Assembly (NCBI GenBank): GCA_964610505.1
Contig: CAZSXU010000035.1
Coordinates: forward strand, 1-34,001
Length of the DNA stretch: 34,001 nt
Direction of reading: 5' to 3'
Source of the DNA: CAZSXU01 sp964610505
Lineage (GTDB): Bacteria; Arandabacterota; Arandabacteria; JAGLYR01
The notes below the pieces were generated by a model. That model ran no database searches, was not told where the DNA came from, and was given only the letters and a program-made list of their open reading frames with translations. Shown here one piece after another: positions 32,881 to 34,001 of this stretch. The position numbers and the translations under genes were made by a program. How positions within the stretch are numbered: the first letter of the stretch is position 1; every line of letters begins with the position of its first letter.

Positions 32881-32925
32881 CCGGGCCGGCCGCGGTGAAG
32901 GTCCGCCGGATCGAAGGCCCGAGCG
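32881..32925 (+). repeat. 5' fragment of module U2
   Basis: CCGGGCCGGCCGCGGTGAAGG, then TCCGCCGGATCGAAGGCCCGAGCG; closest to the start of the copy at 16426. The unique sequence of the EamA gene leader follows. Confidence 0.65.
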
Positions 32926-33002
32926 ACTCCCTCAGAAATCCGTGGTTGGAGAATCCCGGGTTTTCCGTTAGGCTGGCCGGACACTACAGCAAAGGAGCAG
33001 GA

Positions 33003-33902
33003 TTGTCCTCATTTCCCCTCATCGGTGAGACGTACGCCGTCCTCTCGGCCCTAAGCTGGGCCGTCGCGACCGTGCTCTTCGTCGCTTCGTCGAGACAGCT
33101 CCGCCCGGAGGCGGCCAACCTCTTCAAGACGACGTTTTCGGCCGCGATGCTGATCGTTACCCTGCTGGTGCTGCGCGGCGGCCGGACGTTTCATCTAACG
33201 GACAACACGGAGGCGGCCTACCTGGCCTTGAGCGGTTTTCTCGGCATCTCCATCGCCGATACGCTCTACTTCCTGTGCCTGCGAAGCATCGGGGCCTGGC
33301 GGACTCTGGTCATCAGCTGCCTGGCGCCTCCGATTACGGCCGTCCTCGCCGCCGTGCTGCTGAATGACCCCATGGGGATGTCCGGCATTGCGGGAATGAG
33401 CATCGCGCTCGTCGGGGTGATTCTCGCCATCATTGGAGGGCGGAGAAGGAGTGACGACGGGTTATCGTTCACCCGCGGGGGGATCGCCGTCGGCGTCACG
33501 ATGTCCGTTCTCATTTCGTTCGCCATCATTCTGGCCAAGGTGGGAACCGTCCGGACCGATTCCATGGAAGCATCGACCTTAAGGATTGTGGTCGGTGTGG
33601 CCGGGATTCTGCTCATCGAAGCCGTGCGCGGGAAACTGGTCCCCACCGTCCGATCCGCCCTCAGACCCCCGGGAATCCGAAGACTCATCGCGGCCAGCGT
33701 GATCGGAACCTACATCGCCTACATCCTCTTCATCGCAGCCATTCGGCATGCGCATCCGGGGGTGGCCGTCGCACTGGCCGCCACGGCCCCGGCCTTCGTG
33801 ATTCCCCTCTCGATGTTCGTCCTCAAGGAGCGGGTGTCGCCCCTCGCCGTGGCCGGCACGGGAACGGCCATCGCGGGAATCCTCATCCTCTTCCTCTTCT
33901 GA
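33003..33902 (+). CDS. EamA/DMT-superfamily transporter
   Basis: 299 residues from the TTG at 33003, which has AAAGGAG 5 nt upstream. The longer open frame from 32895 begins inside repeat module U2 and is unlikely. About ten membrane spans in two EamA halves (about 5-140 and 150-299). First half: TYAVLSALSWAVATVLF at the start and LGISIADTLYFLCLRSIGAW. Second half: SVIGTYIAYILFIAAIRHAH and a closing FVLKERVSPLAVAGTGTAIAG, the typical E-R-x-x-P end motif of EamA domains. Members export or take up amino acids and other small metabolites; substrate unknown. No promoter recognised, as the repeat lies directly upstream. Confidence 0.88.
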   Translation: MSSFPLIGETYAVLSALSWAVATVLFVASSRQLRPEAANLFKTTFSAAMLIVTLLVLRGGRTFHLTDNTEAAYLALSGFLGISIADTLYFLCLRSIGAWRTLVISCLAPPITAVLAAVLLNDPMGMSGIAGMSIALVGVILAIIGGRRRSDDGLSFTRGGIAVGVTMSVLISFAIILAKVGTVRTDSMEASTLRIVVGVAGILLIEAVRGKLVPTVRSALRPPGIRRLIAASVIGTYIAYILFIAAIRHAHPGVAVALAATAPAFVIPLSMFVLKERVSPLAVAGTGTAIAGILILFLF

Positions 33903-33947
33903 CCGGGCCCGCATCCAGGGATGAGGAGAGACAACCGCGCAAAATAA

Positions 33948-33978
33948 ATTCGGGGACAATCTGGGATTGTCCCCGAAT
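33948..33978. repeat. Perfect 14-bp palindrome at the window end
   Basis: ATTCGGGGACAATC (33948-33961), loop TGG, GATTGTCCCCGAAT (33965-33978). It could act as a terminator for the EamA gene 46 nt upstream, but it resembles the ATTCGGGGACA-type termini I associate with REP-type transposase-linked repeats in other genomes. The 12-mer ATTCGGGGACAA also occurs at 22068. Confidence 0.65.
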
Positions 33979-34001
33979 AGCGATGTCTTCCTGTTCTCAG
34001 T

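Overview
The window looks like a chromosomal segment of a high-GC, diderm, probably anaerobic or facultatively anaerobic bacterium of the FCB superphylum (Eisenbacteria, Krumholzibacteriota or Latescibacterota-like lineages). This assignment is inferred. It rests on large secreted beta-helix and cohesin-like proteins with FlgD/T9SS-type C-terminal modules, several lipoproteins with Fn3/PKD modules, an SDR-type threonine dehydrogenase, and an anaerobe-type 'orange protein' (ORP) gene cluster. No rRNA, tRNA, CRISPR array or complete insertion sequence was seen.

Layout. Positions 1-6.6 kb carry three secreted, surface-type proteins: a beta-helix protein with a dockerin-like tail (5' end outside the window), a cohesin-like protein, and on the other strand a 1384-residue four-module beta-helix protein. 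From 7.1 to 13.5 kb there is a CstA-family carbon-starvation transporter, a Fn3/PKD/sulfatase-modifying-factor-like lipoprotein, and a divergent endonuclease/exonuclease/phosphatase-fold lipoprotein. From 13.7 to 21.9 kb there is a prolyl-oligopeptidase lipoprotein, a 92-residue protein behind a good sigma-54 promoter, a fold-type II PLP enzyme, an M29-like aminopeptidase and a TIM-barrel-like lipoprotein. From 22.2 to 27.7 kb lies the most coherent system: a sigma-54 activator with a PAS domain, a candidate upstream activating region, a textbook -24/-12 promoter, and a tightly overlapped five-gene operon (two NifX/ORP-fold proteins, two MinD-type ATPases with inserted ferredoxin domains, and an Mrp ATPase fused to a NifX/ORP domain). 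This matches the ORP complex operons known from Desulfovibrio. From 28 to 33.9 kb there is a cysteine-containing secreted protein, threonine dehydrogenase, a DUF502 membrane protein, a POT-like transporter and an EamA-family transporter.

The intergenic DNA is unusually structured. Four repeat families recur: (1) a convergent-gene 3'-end element with 'CTGTGAAATCTGTGG' motifs and a 12-bp hairpin that differs between copies by compensatory base pairs; (2) an imperfectly palindromic module (U1) with 128 nt identical between two loci 14 kb apart; (3) a 147-nt module (U2); (4) in-phase purine-rich heptamer arrays (GARAGKY) that border U1 and U2 and often end in GATAAYC.

Functionally, the peptidases (prolyl oligopeptidase, M29), the peptide-type transporters (POT, CstA) and the amino-acid enzymes (threonine dehydrogenase, PLP enzyme) fit a peptide- and amino-acid-using heterotroph. 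The beta-helix, cohesin and Fn3 proteins point to an elaborate cell surface. Start codons were chosen from Shine-Dalgarno spacing, signal peptides and promoter position. Several are therefore shorter than the longest open frame.
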